Source of the DNA: Crambe crambe
Lineage: Eukaryota; Porifera; Demospongiae; Poecilosclerida; Crambeidae
NCBI GenBank assembly: GCA_963924555.1
Contig: OZ004587.1
Location: forward strand, 6,898,075 to 6,962,074
Reading direction: 5' to 3'
DNA length: 64,000 nt
The position numbers were made by a program, and so were the translations under genes. How positions within the stretch are numbered: the first letter of the stretch is position 1; each line of letters opens with the position of its first letter. The notes below the pieces were generated by a model. It was not told where the DNA came from, did no database searches, and worked only from the letters and a program-made list of their open reading frames with translations. This document shows, piece after piece, positions 61,996 to 64,000 of the stretch.

Positions 61996-63110
61996 GAGCA
62001 TAGATATAAGAGGTTTTACGGGATTGGAAACGCCCAATGAACTGCACAACCGTGGCGCGTTGACAGATGCGCACGCGCATGCAGCATTAATTATATTAAT
62101 CGTTGTGAAAAGAGATCAATATTCACTCCTTTCAAGGCAGTTAAAGTGATATTCTGCCCCTACAGCTCACAGAATAGTACAAGTAAGCTAAGGGGAAGGT
62201 ATTGAAGAAGTGAAGAGTCAGAGAGTTGAAGTTGGAGAGTCTGAGGAAGGAAGTTATTAATTATTCATAACTTTTTTCCTTGTAATTATAACTATGAGTA
62301 CCTATCATTGCTCATTATACATTAATTTTATGTGATTGATTTGAAAGAAAGGCCAGAATGACTTTTGGTATTAAAATTAGACATAAATTCATCATTATTA
62401 TAGCTAGATAATTTTGCCCCAAAGTTATCCGCCAGTTTCTGCTCAGTTCTCCCTCATCAACATTATTGCAATACTTCCAGCTTTTGGCTGTTGGGTTTTG
62501 ACACCATCCACCTCAAGAATTCGGCTCAGTCAGCTGTCCTGTGGACCCTATGGATATTAGGGGGAAAATATAGTAAGCTTGCCATCTCCATAGGATGACT
62601 ATTGTATAGAAAACGAATGCACCAATTCCATTTACTGTTCTATCCTTTCCCTGAAATAACTAATACAGTTTCAATATTGTTAATCTATTTCTTGGGAGAG
62701 GGATTACAGTTTTAACACCACTTGCAAATGCTAGAGACAATATATGTCAGCTAATACAAAAACCAACATTACTATTCCATGTAGCTAAAGTTTACATGCC
62801 TTTTGATCAGAAAATGGGCAACAGCAATTGATTCCATCAAGCGTGAGAGGGATTACAGTGCCATTAACCACTACAGTAGTATTTGTAGGAATAAACTTGA
62901 AAATCTGAGCTGAAATTTATTTCATACAGTAAATCTATGCCCTAGTGTATTATAGTATCATTGGCATAAGTCTTACCTCACGGATCTTGTCAGAACAGCA
63001 ACTTTGACAAAAGTGCTATGTCATTCAGCTGTCAACGCGCCTCGGTTGTTAGTTGCTAACGAGAGCACGTGATCCGTTTCCAATCCCGTAAACATCTTAT
63101 ATCTATGCTC
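61996..63110. mobile_element. Inverted-repeat element, ~1.1 kb, non-coding
   Basis: Ends 'gagcatagatataaga...' and its inverse at 63,075-63,110 share about 38 bp including 'acgggattggaaacg'. The interior (62,040-63,070) has no coding frame. Includes a TGCGCACGCGCA palindrome at 62068-62079. Target duplication not clear. Confidence 0.6.
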
Positions 63111-63267
63111 TGAGTAAGCTAGACAACAATAACCCACAAATTAACTATAATTTAAAAAGCGCGCATGCGTATTTCTCCTTTCACCCGCGAAATTCGAAAT
63201 CTGCTTCGAGCTTCTGCTCTAAGTCTCTCAATAATCATACTAGAGATTTAGTGAATCAATTTGTAGG

Positions 63268-63934
63268 ATGGATATATCTGATTCATATAAATATTGCAAA
63301 GAGAGTGACATTACTTCAAGTATGCTCCTTGGAGGAGAACCACTGCAAATAATACCTGACATTAAGAATGGTCTCGTTCTAGAGCTATTTGCCATAAAGA
63401 AAATTAAAAAAGAATCAGTATCCTGGTCTGATTTAATGGATAAAAACAATATCTGGGAATGAGGATCCAATATCTATCGCTGCAATTCAAAAATCAGTTA
63501 CTAAATTACAATCTAAAAAAACCCAACTACAAAAGAGTAAGTCAAAAAATGGGTGTCTTGTAATTAATTCGTTTCTGGAGTCACCTTATAAAATCCCTGG
63601 GAATGAACCAAGAAGATCTAGATCATCAACAGTTAATTATAAAGTACCCTGGCAATCTTTTTTCATGAAAGAGGTGATAGCCACTGTCAATAAAAGTCTA
63701 GCAGCAGAAAATGCTGCACTTAAAGAAAAGTGTACCGCTAAAGAGAACGAAATTGAGAATTTTAAAAGGAAGCTTAGGAAACGTTATAATGCCTGTAGAA
63801 AAATAAAAAGAAAATATTCAGCTGTTAATCATTTCAAAGATGATTTCTCCAAGCCAGATCGAATGAAACGACTAAGAGAACAAATAAGGTATAATAAAAC
63901 TAAGTGTGACTCTTTAACAATTCAATTAAATTAA
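63268..63934 (+). CDS. Unrecognised protein with basic coiled coil, reading frame not continuous, continues toward window end
   Basis: I do not recognise the family. A first frame (from MDISDSYKY at 63268, with LLGGEPLQIIPDI and VSWSDLMDKN) is followed by a second one that ends at 63934 and encodes a Lys/Glu-rich helical region (AENAALKEKCTAKENEIENF, then RKLRKRYNACRKIKRKYSAV). More coiled-coil-like coding (CEECQTLQTSIEQL) seems to go on to the last base. Upstream, GCGCATGCGT at 63161-63170 and a CG-containing stretch look like a promoter. It could be a host gene with an intron, a decayed one, or a repeat-encoded protein; the sequence does not decide. Confidence 0.4.
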
Positions 63935-64000
63935 AATTATTAAGTGTGAGGAATGTCAAACACTACAAACAAGCATTGAGCAGTTAAAAAGTGAAAAAAG

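Overview
The window is animal nuclear DNA. Genes have short GT-AG introns, the flanks are AT-rich, and the gene families (TRIM-NHL, 4E-BP, Roc-COR/Death proteins, a large CARD-NACHT-LRR receptor) are metazoan. The NLR type, the many Death-fold domains, the compact spacing and the dense small palindromic repeats fit a demosponge, most likely Amphimedon queenslandica or a close relative. That species call is inference from gene content; no search was run.

Layout. 1-3626 (-): 3' part of the gene is cut off; the rest is an NADP-dependent isocitrate dehydrogenase with a probable mitochondrial presequence. 3868-5331 (+): a complete three-exon eIF4E-binding protein (4E-BP), head-to-head with the IDH gene over a 241-bp shared promoter. 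6139-8313 (-): a single-exon TRIM-NHL ubiquitin ligase. From there the window is dominated by a duplicated immune-type module. Copy 1 (about 8.4-31.4 kb) holds a four-Death-domain Roc-COR GTPase gene (-), an Ig-domain transmembrane receptor gene with a tyrosine-rich tail (-) and a CARD-Death-Ig-NACHT-LRR gene (+). Copy 2 (about 42.6-60.7 kb) holds the same three genes in the same order and strands. A third, ruined fragment of the Ig receptor follows at 61.1-61.7 kb, so the array was once longer. The last 0.7 kb starts an unrecognised coiled-coil protein.

The spacer between copies (31.4-42.6 kb) is repeat-rich: a TA-flanked inverted-repeat element, a 70-bp minisatellite, a LINE tail, and a large foldback structure (36.36-42.09 kb) with an intact hAT transposase gene at its centre. 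Copy 2 of the GTPase gene loses its last Death-domain exon exactly where this repeat complex begins. Copy 1 carries a 2.3-kb long-TIR transposon that is absent at the matching site of copy 2; copy 2 carries a 163-bp palindromic MITE that is absent from copy 1.

How the genes could work together (inference). The NLR is a candidate cytosolic sensor, the Ig receptor a candidate surface sensor signalling through phosphotyrosine and SH2 proteins, and the Roc-COR protein a candidate GTP-regulated Death-domain scaffold. Their joint duplication, with the GTPase and receptor genes almost identical between copies and the NLRs clearly diverged in their LRRs, is the most interesting signal in the window.
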